NCBI GenBank assembly: GCA_007922195.1
Contig: ML681989.1
Location: forward strand, 50,585,470-50,649,469
Direction of reading: 5' to 3'
DNA: 64,000 nucleotides
Origin: Podocnemis expansa
Taxonomy: Eukaryota > Chordata > Testudines > Podocnemididae
Numbering within the stretch: position 1 is the first letter of the stretch; each line of letters opens with the position of its first letter. The notes beneath the pieces were generated by a model. It was not told where the DNA came from and ran no database searches. It was given only the letters and a program-made list of their open reading frames with translations. The translations under genes were made by a program, and so were the position numbers. Of the stretch, positions 13,201 through 25,200 are shown piece after piece.

Positions 13201-16200
13201 AGTTGATTAGAAAGTGAGAAGGTGTGAACAGGGACAATTACTTTTTGTAATGAGATAACCATTCCAAGTCCCTATTCTGACACAGTCTGATCATATCAAG
13301 TTTGCATACAAGTTTCAGCTCTACAGTTTCACACTGAAGTCTGTTTTTCAAGTTAATTTGTTGAAGTATGGCAACTTTCAAGTCTGCTACAGAGTGTCCA
13401 GGGAAACTGAAATGCTCTCATACTGGCTTATGGATGTGTGTGTCCATTTATTCTTTTGTGTAGAGATAGTCCAGTTTGGCCAATGTACATGGCAGAGGAC
13501 ATTGCTGTCACACACCACATTCGTAGGTACGAAAATGAATGAGACCTTGACAGCTGAGCTGTCCTGGGGTCAGTGGTGGGGCAGCCAGAGCAACAGCAGG
13601 TGAATGAGCCCCTGATGATGTGATTGATGGGGCTAGGCACAGTCATGGTGTCATTGGAGTTGTTATGCTGGGAGAGTTGGCAACAGGGTTTGTTGCACGG
13701 ATAGGTTCCGGGGTTAGTGTTCTTGTTGTATGGTGTCCAGTTGCTGGTGAATATTTGCTTCAGGTTGGGGGTCTGTCTGTAAGCAAGGACTAGCCTGCCT
13801 CCCAAGACCAGAGAGAGAGAGGGATCATCTTTTAGGATAGGTTGTGGATTCTTAATGATGCGTTGGAGAGCTGGCAGCTGTAGGTGATGGCCAGTGGTGG
13901 TCTATTGTTTTCTTTGTTGCATCTGTCCTGTAGTAGGTGACTCCTGGATACCTGTCTGGCTCTGTCAATCTGTTTCTTCACTTCTCCAGGTGGGTACTGT
14001 AGTTTTAAGAATGTTCGATACAGATTCTGTAGGTGTTTGTCTCTGCCTGAAGGATCAGAGCAAATGCAGTTGTATTTTAATTGCTTGGCTGTAGATGAAT
14101 TGTGTAATGTGTCCAGGGTGGAAGCTGGAGACATAAACGCAGGTATTGAGGTCAGCTGGTTTTTCGTATAGGGTGGTGTTAATGTGACCATCCTTTATTT
14201 GTACTGTAGCGTCCAGGAAGTGGATTTCATGTGTGGACTGGTCCAGGCTAAGGTTGATAGTATGGTAGAAACTGTTGAAATCCCAGTGGAATTCTTCCAG
14301 GAACTCTTTCCCTTGAGTCCCGATGATGAAAATGTTATCATTGTAGAACAGGTAAAGGACAGGTACTTGGGCACAAGATTTGAGGAGGCAATGTTCCACG
14401 TCAGCCATAAAAATGTTGGCATACTGTGGGGCCATGTGGATACCCCTAGCCAGTGTTCCCTCTAATTACTCATCAACTGTGTGCACAAACAATTTCTTTG
14501 TGCGCGCAAAAACATTTCTTTGTGAGCACCAATATTAGCACTATTGAATTTTTTTGTGCGCGCTTTATTGTGTTGTGTGTGCAGGTTTCATGACCTGTGT
14601 GAGAGCGCACACGCGCACAGCTTAGAGAGAACAGTGCCCCAGCCATGTCACTGGCTTGAAAATATAGATCGTCTCCCAATTTGAAGTAGTTGTGAGTCAG
14701 GACAAGGTCACAAAGTTTGGCTACCAGGTGTGCTGTATCATCATCAGGGAAACTGTTCCTGATGGCTTGTAGTCCATCTCTGTGTTGAATGGTGGAGTAG
14801 AGAGCTTCTACATGCATAGTTCCAAAAGTGGCAGCTGTGTTAATTTGGTTCAGTAAAACAAACGAAGAGTCCTGTGGCACTTAACGACTAGCAAGTTTAT
14901 TTATTGCATGAACTTTCGTGGGAGAGAATCCCACTTTGTCAGACGCTTTGAAGATCTTCAAAGCGTCTGACATAGTGGGATTTTCTCCCTCAGAAGTTCA
15001 CACAATAAACAAATTTGTTAATCCTTAAGTGCCACAGGACTCCTTGTCTGTTTTACCTCCATAGTGGCTAGGATACTGCTTTCTGGGAGGTCACCAATGG
15101 ATTGTAGTTTTCTCAGGAAGTCAGTGATATCACAAAGATAGCTAGAGTGCCGGTGTTGTAGGGCCATCATTCATCTGACAAAGTGAGTTGCAGCAACGAA
15201 AGCTTATGCCTGAAGAAATTTATTTGTCTTTAAGGTGCCACAAGACTTTTGTTGGCTTTACTAAATACAGACTAATACAGTTATGCCTATGGAACTCTAC
15301 ATATACAACACATGACATTTTTAGGAAATAGGTATAATGTTTTTCCTTATTATAGCAGGAGCCTCAACAAAACTACAGTTAAGGTTGCAGAACAATTTCT
15401 AATTTAAGCTCTGTTTTCAGATTCTCATAAGAAGTTTGCACTTTTAGAAGTCTGCACTTAGTTTTGGTCTCCACCCAAATGTGAATGTTTGAAAACAGAA
15501 GGCTGAGACAGTCTCTTCAAAAAAGGGCCCTTAAAAGTGAACCAATGTGTGGGCTTTCATGATATGGAAACACAGTAAATGGCAATTATTCAGCCATAGC
15601 TGAACCTCATGCAAAACTCACACAGTGTGTAGCTAAGACTGACCACTCTATGCATATCTTATGTAAGTAACAGAAAGTTACTTATGTGAGATGTATGCAG
15701 TAGGTCATGCTATTATTAAGAATATAAAATAAACTTTAAACTCCCTAACAATTACTGCCAACGTACAACAGAGCCATCTTACCTGGTGACTGTGTATGCA
15801 TCATGGAGGGAGATGGGGTCACTGTGTTGTGATAGGATGTGGGTGGGGAAGTAAGAGGGTAGGCTCCTGATGCTCCTGCCTGTTTTGCAAAGGGCTGAAA
15901 GTGTCAACACAGTAAAATGAAAATCTTCAGTGAGTTCAAACTGAATTGACTAAGTACTAATTTCAGTAGACTTTGGCAAAAAGCTGATAGTAGTTTGCTA
16001 TCTGATCTGCCTAATCAACCTATCACCATAAGTCTCCACTCCTCCTTATATTCAGGGCTTGCTACTTTTTTTCCATGGTTTCTGAAGAACTCTTCCCTCA
16101 AGCCACATAAACATAACCTTTACAAATCTCACCCATTTCTTCACTTCCACCCTCCAAAGACCAGAAGCCCAACCAAGGTCCTCAGATTATCAAAAATCTT

Positions 16201-19200
16201 TTATGACATTTTCCCTCCTCTTGATTACATGCCCTTTTTCTGTTTTAAATAAAGACATGAGTGGGTCTCCACAATTGCAGTTGAAGTGCTATCTCAAGGT
16301 AAATGTTCATTTTAACACACAAACAAGTCTTCCAAGGGCAATTCCAAAGCAGTATAGTTCACAGTATGCTCGCCTCTCATCTGCTACTGCTATAGCTAAA
16401 CTATTGGGGAAGACATAGCACATACTTTGCTGAAACACAAAGCTAATTATAGAGAACAAAGCAGACAAAATATAATTTATGGTCTTAATATTTTGCCTAC
16501 ATATTACCTGTTGTTGTTGCTGTGATGACTGGGGCTGAAGCTGAGATATCAGTGAATCCATCATGTCCCCTCCAATAGGAGAAGGTGGATTATCATCCTC
16601 ATTTACAGATCGCCTTCGTGCATCTTGATTGCTGTCAACAAACATGTTCAGGAATGTCTGTGGATACATTTGATTATTATAATTTATCGCATACTCATCA
16701 GCAATTTTGTGCTAATGACTGATGGAAGTAGCAACAGCAATAGGGCATGTTTGCTATTTATGACTCAGTCTGTTGTCCCTAGATTAAAATATAAACTACA
16801 CTACTTGAAATACAATCCACAAAATCAGGAATTCAAAGTATTTTTTTTTGGTTTTTTTTTTTTTTTGTTTTAAAGAAACCATTGCTGTTTGTCACTGTCC
16901 AGTTTACCCCTAAAATTTGCCCCAATCTTCTATTAAAAAGAGAACATTTTAAGCAATTCTAGTTTTCTAGATCAGTACAAGTTTATTCCCACAGATGTTT
17001 TAGCAAAACAATCCCCCTCCTGCAAAACTATTATCAAAAGATGGAAATCATCATCTCTAACACTCAAATATAAAAATTTGACACAATGCTGGTTAAATCA
17101 AATTCAGTAAGAGCTACAACATTTGTGAAGCCCACTTGCAACTCGCAAAATGTTGAAAATTTAAAACTTGAAGGAAACTATTAATCAAGTATTGTTAAGA
17201 AGACAAGAACTAAAAGAAGGCATACAATAATTTGAAATTTATAGGAATTAACACAATAGCCACTGAAAAATATTTTTTATAAATATTCTGTATTTAGATA
17301 GGAGTATCAATTAAGATGTAGTCTATAAATATGAAAATTATCTTTACAATTCCCTTTTTCACCTCCCCAAAAAGAAACGAGCCCTCTACTTGGAAGGTAT
17401 CCTTGGGAAGAAAGCCAAGTAAACTGGAAAGGAATCTGCCCCCCACGGTTCCCTAAACAATAACCAGCTTCCTAGAAGACATCGAAGTTTTTAGTCAATG
17501 GACACAGGAAAGATGATTCAGCATATCAAATACTTAGCTGAAAAGTGGTTTCTGGCGCAACCAAAACAGTTATGAACATTACTAATTTCCAGAATCTATG
17601 CAGGTATTAAAAAAAAGCGGGAATTTTAGAAAAAAAGGAAGAGCTCACCCACTCACAGGAAGATGCTTAAAAAACAAAACCAACCCCCCCCCCACTTACT
17701 TCTGTAATATAATTTATTGAGAGAACAGTGGGTTACCTGCAGTAACTGTCCTTCTTCGAGATGGCCTATTCACATACATTGTTACAGGTGTTTATGTGCC
17801 GCAGTGCCCAGTTGGCCAGAAGACTTTTGCCCTAGCCTGTCAGCGCAAGGTCAGTGCCCAACACCCCCTCTGTGCCACGTACTGCATCTATCTATCTGCC
17901 CCTGCCCCTCTCCAGTCTCTTCTTTTCACCAACTCCGAGTAGTGGGGACAGAGGGAGGGACCAGAATGTATGTGAGCAGCCAATCTAGAAGAAGGATGGT
18001 TACTGCAGGTAACTCGCTGTTCTTCGAGTGTTGCTCACATCATTCTGTTACAGGTGACTGCTAGCTGTACCCAAGACGGTGGGCAGAGTTAATGTTTTCC
18101 CACTTTGAGCACAGCCCTGCCCAACGTGGCATCACCTCGTGCCTGTTGGACAATTACACAGTGTGTCATAAAGGTGTGTACTGAAAACCACGTTGCTGCC
18201 TTGCAGATCTCCTGAATCAGGTCCTGCACAAGGAAGGCCGCTGATGACACTTGTGCTCTCGTTGAATGCGTCCTGACCCTCCCAGGGAGGAGTGTATTGG
18301 ATTTTCTGTAGCAGTCTTTAATACAGTTCACTATCCAAACTGAAATACACTGTGTTGTCACTGGCTGGTTGCTTTTCCTTTCCATGACTGCCATACATAA
18401 TTGGGACGTTTTGTGGAATGTGCGTGTATGATCAATGTAAGTTAGGAGTGCTCTCCTGACACCTAAGGCGTCCGTTGCCTGTGTGTCAGGTAAGAACACC
18501 AGGAGACAGATATCCTGATTCAGGTGGAATAAGGAGGCCACCTTAGGGAGGAAGGTCAGATGCAGGCGTAGTAGCACCTTGTCTGCAAAGAATCTCGTAT
18601 ACGGCGTTCAGAAGGAAGGGCCTTTAGCTCCGAGACCCTTTTAGCCGAGGCTATGGCTACTAGGAAGGCCACAGTCCAAGACCGAAAAAGCAGACTCCAT
18701 GAATCTATAGGCTCATACGGTGGTTTTGTAAGGCTGTGAAGCACCACATTTAAGTCCCACAGTGTTGTGGGATCTCTAGGTTGTGGCTAGATCCTCTCAA
18801 CACCTTTAGGAACCTAGTGGCAGTGGGATGGGAAAAAATGGAACCCCATCTACAGTCTTGTGAAGAGCCAAGATTGCTGCTAGGTGAACTTTAAGAGAGG
18901 AAGTCGAGAGGCCTTCCTCTTTTAGATTTAGTAGACAGTCGAGTATAAGGTGGATTGGGGCTGTCTCTGGAGACACCCTTTTTCCCCCAGACCAGAGGAA
19001 GAAGTGTTTCCATTTAGCAGTGTAGGTGGACCTTGTGCAGGGGTCTTGGACTCCCAATTAATACCCTTTTGACCCTTTCTGAGCACCACCTTTCAGTCTC
19101 ATTTAGCCAAGCAGCCTCCAAGCTGTCCAGTGCAGGATGCAAGGGTCTGGGTGATGCAGGTGGCCAGAGTCCTGTGTCAGGAGATCTACCCTGTATTGGA

Positions 19201-22200
19201 GGTGTATCAGGGTGGCTATTGATAGGTTCCGTAGCGTTAAATACCAGGGCTGCTTGGGCCCGGCCAGAGCTATCAGTATTATGTTTGCTCTGCCCCTATC
19301 TATCTTTATCAGGCCCCTGTGACTAAGGAGAATTGAGAGGAACACATGTAGTAGTGCCTCCCCCACTCTCATGACATCAGGAAGGCATCTGACAGGGAGC
19401 CCCATCCCCTGAGCGAACAGAACTGGGAGCATTTTCAATTCTGGTATGCTGCAATTAAGTCTATCTCAGGGATACCCCAAAGACTGAAAATGTGTTTCAC
19501 TACCACCTCTAGGTGTAGGGACTGCTTGTGGTGTGAGAGAAACTCCCTGCTCAGCAGGTCTGCTCTGTCGTCATTTGACCCAGGGAGGTGAGCTATTACG
19601 GGGGTAAAATCGTACACCAGAGCTAATTCCCAAAGTCTGAGAACTTCCCTACAGTGTCAGGCAGTGCCCCCCCGGCAATTTGCATAAAACAGGCATAGCC
19701 AAACTGTAACTCTTCAAAGAAAAAGTGCAGCTCACGGAACAGCATGGCAGGAAAGGGTGGAACAGTCGGAGATGGTGGGGAGAGGTGTGGCATGGTCAGA
19801 GACAGCAGAGAAGCGTGGCATGGCTGAGGGTGGGGGGGAATACAGCATGGTTGGGGCTGGCAGGAAAGCAGCCTTATAGTAAGAGACATCAGGGAAGTAG
19901 CATCATGGTCAGAGACGGGACGGGGGGGGTGTGAGTGCAGCATGGTCTGGGAAGCAGTGGCATGTTTAGATTTTCTCATAGGCCCTAATGAAGTTTACTC
20001 CTTGTTAAAATAAAATCACGTTTAACAAGTCCTAAACTTAACATGGAATAATAAGAAACAAAAAATACAAAGGAGAAAAATTTAAAACTGAATGTAGATT
20101 ACTTTCAATTTTTGGCACAACTTACTGCTGTGAAGCATTGTATTCCACACTGAAATTTGTTAAATCGAAACATTGTGCAATACTTAGAGATCGGCACCTG
20201 AGAGAGCTTCTACTTACGGCACTGACAAGTTACTACCCAAAATTTTAAGAAACTCACTACTAGCCTGCAGTGTTCTACATCCAGCAACAGCTAAGTTTTA
20301 CTGTACAGGCCTAGTTTTCATGGTGATCTTCGGTAATTATTAGAATCTGACATTGGTATGATCAATATTTGCCCTGTTTTTACAATAAAATTGAAGTGCG
20401 CAATGAATTTTAAGCTTAGTAATTTTGGAGTAGGTAAAAGCATGTGGTTATATGCGTCAGTGCGGCTCTCGAAGGCTTAATGATTGACTTGTGTGGCTCT
20501 TGAGTTCCATAAGTTTGGCCACCCTGGTGTAAAACATCAGTGCAGATCCTAACAGACAGCACTGCAGCACTTTCCCTTTCACAATGTCCAGGAAGGTCCA
20601 GCATGCTAGCTGAATCACCCCGAGCTCTTTCACACTGATGTGGAGCAGGCTGTCCCCGATCGACCAAGTCCCTTGTGTGGATAGGCTTCCTGAGATGTGG
20701 GCTCCCCACCCACGATTCGAGGTATCAGTGATAAGGGTCACAGAAGGGTTGGCAGTCTCAAAAGGGACCCACTTAAAGGCAAAGCAGGATCCCACCACAT
20801 CTCTAGTGTTGCCAGGACCTTGGCGGGGATGGAGACTGCCCTGTTCAGAGTGTCGACCTGGCTGAAACACTGCGGCTAGCCATAGTTGGAAAGGTCTCAT
20901 TCTCAGGCAGGCCATTCTTATTACTGATGTGGAGGCTGCCATGTGGCCCAGTAGCTGCAGGCAGCATCTGCCCATGGTGATTGGAGTTCTGTGGAACTCC
21001 GAAATGATGGTGCACATGGACTGAAACCTTGACGGGGCAGGCTTGCTCTCCCTTTTGGGGAGTCCAAGAGGGTCCCTATGAACTCTATCCTCATCTTTGG
21101 GGAGAGTTTCAACTTTTCCAGGTTTATGTGGAGCCCTAGCTTTCTGCACAGCTGTCTGGTTACCCGAATGCTATGGCAGATGTGGTGTTTGGCTCTTCCC
21201 TTTATTAAGCAGTCGTCTAGACGTGGGTATATTCTTATACTGTGTTTCCTTAAGTGGGCCGCCATGGCCACCACGCACTTGGTGAACACCCTGGGGGCCA
21301 GAGAAAGGCTGAACTGGAAATACCCCCCCCCGCGAACCGGAGGAAGCCTCTGTGTTTGGGTCTTATAGCTATGTGGAAGTAAGTGTCCTTGAGGTCGAGG
21401 GCCGTGAACCAGTCCTCGGAGTCTAAGGCCGAGATGATTTGAAACAGGGAAACCATGCATAATTTTATTTTCCTTATGTGTGTGTTCAAAGCTCTTAGGT
21501 CCAAGATGGGCCTTGGATCACCATTTGGCTTGGGAACCAGGAAGTAATGGAAGTAAAACCCTTCTCCCCTGTCTTTTCTGAGGACTTCCTCTATTGTTCC
21601 TAGGGACAGCAGTTTTCTGCATTCCTGCCACAGCAAAAGCTCGTGTGATGCATCCCTGGGTCTGGGGTGAGGGGGTGGTTTTTTGTCTCGAGGCTTGGAT
21701 CTGAACTGGATTGAGTAACCCCTGGACACTGTCTCTAGTATCCAGCAGTCCGATGTGATGTTGGCCCACTGATGGAAGAAAGGGCCTAGGCGGTTCCCAA
21801 ACAATAGGGGCTGGGCAGGTGGGTGTGGCACAGTCCTCAGGCAAGAGGTCAAAACCTCTGCCTTTGATTGGCTGAGCGAGAGCTGCCTGTTCCTTGGCAG
21901 GGTGTCTGGCTGTCTCCTTGCTGTCTAGAGCCTCTCCCTCCCCAGTCTCTCTCTCTCTGTCAGGTCCCCCATAGTGGCACTGCAGAGGTGGGTAGAAACT
22001 CTGGCACGGCGCTTGTCACTGCTGCTGCTGTTGTTGCTGTTGCAGCTGCTGCTGGGATTGCTGGACCTGGAAGAAATGCCTGGCCACTTGCCGCGTATAC
22101 ATGCCTAAGGATTTTAAGGCGGCCCTCAAGTCTTTCCTCCCATGCAGCCTGGAATCCGTGGATTCCACAAACAGCACTGGGCCTTCGAATAGGAGGTCCT

Positions 22201-25200
22201 AGATGGCTTGCTGCATTTGTGGGGAGAGGCTGGACCCTAGCAGCCAGGCAGCCCTTTGCATGGCAATTGCTGATGCCAGTCCATGGCTGGCTGTGTCCAA
22301 CGCGTCCCAAGAAGTCATCAGGGTGTCACACAAAGCCAGCATGATGGTCTCGTAGTCCCTAAGGTGTTCTTGAGGGACCGGATCCCAGAAATGCTCCATG
22401 GCTTTCTAGAGATTGAAGATATATCGCTCGATCAACGCTTGGTGATGTGCAATATGGAGCTGAAGAGCTATGATGGAGTGGATGTTTCTCTCAAAGAGGT
22501 CCAGCCCCTTGGCCTCTCTGTTTTTGGGCACAGCAGCAGGTTGCCCCTGCCCCTCCTTTTGGTTCACCGCATCCACCACTAGGGAACCAGGCGTGGGGTG
22601 GGTGAACAGAAATCTAAACTTGTCTGGTGAGACATGACGTTTACGCTTGGCCGTTTTGGACACTGGTGGGATAGACCAGGGCATCTGCCAGGGCGCCGTC
22701 GCAATCTTGTATACCCCTTCATGTAGGGGTATGGTGACTCTGGCAGGAAGGGCCACATTGCCCACACTGAAGAGGGGATCAAAGTCCTCCCTGACCACCT
22801 CAATTTTCAAGTCCAAGTTCACCACCATGCACTGTAGGTGGTCTTGATGGGCATGGGAGTTGTTCTTATATGCCAAGGGTCTCTGATAGGTAGCCTCATC
22901 TGGGGAGGAAGATGACATGACCCTTGAAGTACTGAACCTAGGGCAACCAATGCCAGGGTCAAGCTCCTCGTCGGTGGCCCCCAGGAAGTGAGAGGCTCTA
23001 GATGAGGGAAGTCTGGAAGAGCCCGGTGCCATGGGCTTGTCACGTGCTGGCCAGTCCAACCACTGGCTGGACCAGTCTCTAAATGAATGCGACGCCAAAT
23101 CACACTGCACCAGGGAGAGGCCTCTGTCATGTCAATGCTGGTCGGAGCTGCATTGATGGCTATGAGATTGGCTCTGGCCCTTAGTTGGTGCCAGGAATGA
23201 GAAATGAGCCAACGTTGGCACTGAGACCATCTGCGCCAAGGAGCTGGCATGCAAACCGCCGTGTTGAGAAGGTGGCGGGGATCACATTCTGCAGCACTTT
23301 CCTGCCAGCTTTGAGACTGACAGACCTGGTGCCGGAGGTGACAGGGATCTTTGGTGCCAGCAGCCACAGATAAGTCAGACCTGGATCTGGTGCATTGAGA
23401 GCCTTGTGAGCATGGGATGGACTGCACAGGAGAGGACTCTGGAGAGAAGGTGGAGAATTCCCCTTCCTCTTTTTGCTCCTGTTTTGAGGGGAGAGGAGTT
23501 GGTGAGGTCTCCAGGGCCAGAGCAGCCCTATATGATCGAGAGGGCCTTCCCTTGTCTTCTGAGCGGTGCGCTGTTGGAGTTTCCCGCCCTGTGTTCTTCC
23601 AGGTGTTGGAGTGAAAGGCTGGTTTGCCCTTAGATCTTTTAGGCTTCACTGGCGTGTGGGTCAGGAGTTGCAACAGGACCTTTTCCAACTCAAAAGGCCT
23701 TGGGTGTTGAGGGCACCAGCAGCTACTCTTGGCCTTTTGCCCTGGACGGCAGTGATGGGGGGTGAAGCTGAGCAGCACTGGCGTGGTGCTGGTGCCGAGT
23801 CTGACCCTGAGTAGGGTTTCTTTGGCTCCTTTGGGGAGCAGTGCTGAGGAGGCTCGGGTGTGGACTGCGCACGTGGTGCCGATAGATCTTTCTGCACCCC
23901 AGATGTACTTGGCGCTGGTTGCAGGGCCTGCTCCAGGGCAATGCTGCGGAGTCTCTGCTCCCTGTCCTTTAGGGTCCCTCGTTTGAGCATTTGTCCACTC
24001 GGTGAGACTCTCCCAGGCACTTTAGGCACATCTCGTGAGGGTCACTCAGCGGGAAGGCCTTGCCCCATGCTACACAGAGTTTAAAGCTGGGCATGGTTGG
24101 AGGAGATCTAGTGTGGCGTTCGAGGAGCTGGATGGACACAGTAGCCCTGCCAGATCGTGGAGGTGTAACAGAGATGAAGAGGTCTTCGAACCTGAACACA
24201 AAAGATGAAAAGACAGGCGCTTGCAGAAGTGCAAGGACAGGCTGTTTCAGTACTGTCGCTGAGGGCGGAAAGAAGGAACTGAAGAGGGGAGCATCAGGGT
24301 CATATATATAGCTGCAGTACACAGCACAAAGGGGGCGTTGGCCATTGACCCTGAGCTGACAGGCTAGGGCAAAAGTCTTCCGGCCAAACATGAGCTGCAG
24401 CACATAGACACCTGTAACAGAATGATGTGAGCAGTACTCAAAGAAGAACTATGAAATCAGTCTGTGTCATTTCAAGTGATTCTTCTCTTCTTTAAAAAAA
24501 GATTCTTTAATACCACTGACTGCTTAACAAACCTCATTTAGTATGATTTAAAGTAACTTCAAACTTAGCATATAGAACTGTAGGTGTCCAGAGGACTTTA
24601 GACTCTGACTTACAGTGATGCTAGAAATAATCATACAGTTCAGCATTTTAGTGTTGGTGGTCCTGGATTATGCTAAACTGATTTTTTAAAAGTCAAGGTT
24701 TATTTTTCCCCACCAGGCCTTTTCAACCCCATACTCATGTCACTACATGGCACCGACACCCCCTTAACTCTACACAAACTGTTCAGTATTTTAACGTGTC
24801 TGGATTTATTTTAAACTGAAAAATCCTTCTGATGTATTTTACTGTAAATTACTGGTACTTATTCTCAGCCATAACTCTACCCTAATATAGTTTGCTTTAA
24901 GGATTTCCTCTCCAAATTCACACAATAGATAAAAAAAAACCTTAAGGAGAATTGTACTATGACAGATTTCTAATGATCTGAAGCATCAGCTTTAAAATTA
25001 AAAGCTTTAAATTGCCACATTTACTTGTCTGCTCTAGCTGCTTTATGCCACTGTATAGCAACACAAAAACAGCCACAACATGCTGGACAGTTAAATTACA
25101 TTTAGAGCTCTACTTGGAAGCTATATCCCAGATTCTCCCTTGCATCTCCTGGTATACTCTGCACATGCCCCCCAGTTCCTCTCTCCTGCACCTCATACAT

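Larger units (their letters stand above)
13003..15310 (-). mobile_element. Penelope-like retroelement, decayed
   Basis: Penelope-like elements encode a reverse transcriptase followed by a GIY-YIG endonuclease, and both are visible on the minus strand in that order. The element is bounded by matching sequences in opposite orientation: 13003-13110 and 15155-15300 share 'cataagctttcg' and 'cactttgtc'-like blocks. It is broken by a MITE at 14451-14636 and a palindrome at 14848-15056. It lies in the sense direction within a MED14 intron. Confidence 0.82.
17726..24455 (-). mobile_element. DIRS-type tyrosine-recombinase retrotransposon, decayed (6.7 kb)
   Basis: DIRS elements replicate through RT and RNase H and integrate with a tyrosine recombinase in place of an integrase, leaving no target duplication. 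Read on the minus strand, the order is gag-like, RT, RNase H, recombinase, with inverted terminal repeats and an internal copy of the left end. All are visible here. The frames carry many stops and shifts, and a hAT (19690-20526) sits in the RNase H region. The element is in the sense direction in the intron between MED14 exons w18 and w19. Exact ends are approximate. Confidence 0.88.

Noticed and set aside
15995..16418. Plus-strand frames of 71-85 codons opposite exon w19
   Set aside because: They are antisense to a MED14 intron and exon border, with no motif.
18089..19057. Phage or bacterial integrase contamination
   Set aside because: The recombinase is part of a DIRS element with RT, RNase H and inverted repeats between vertebrate exons.
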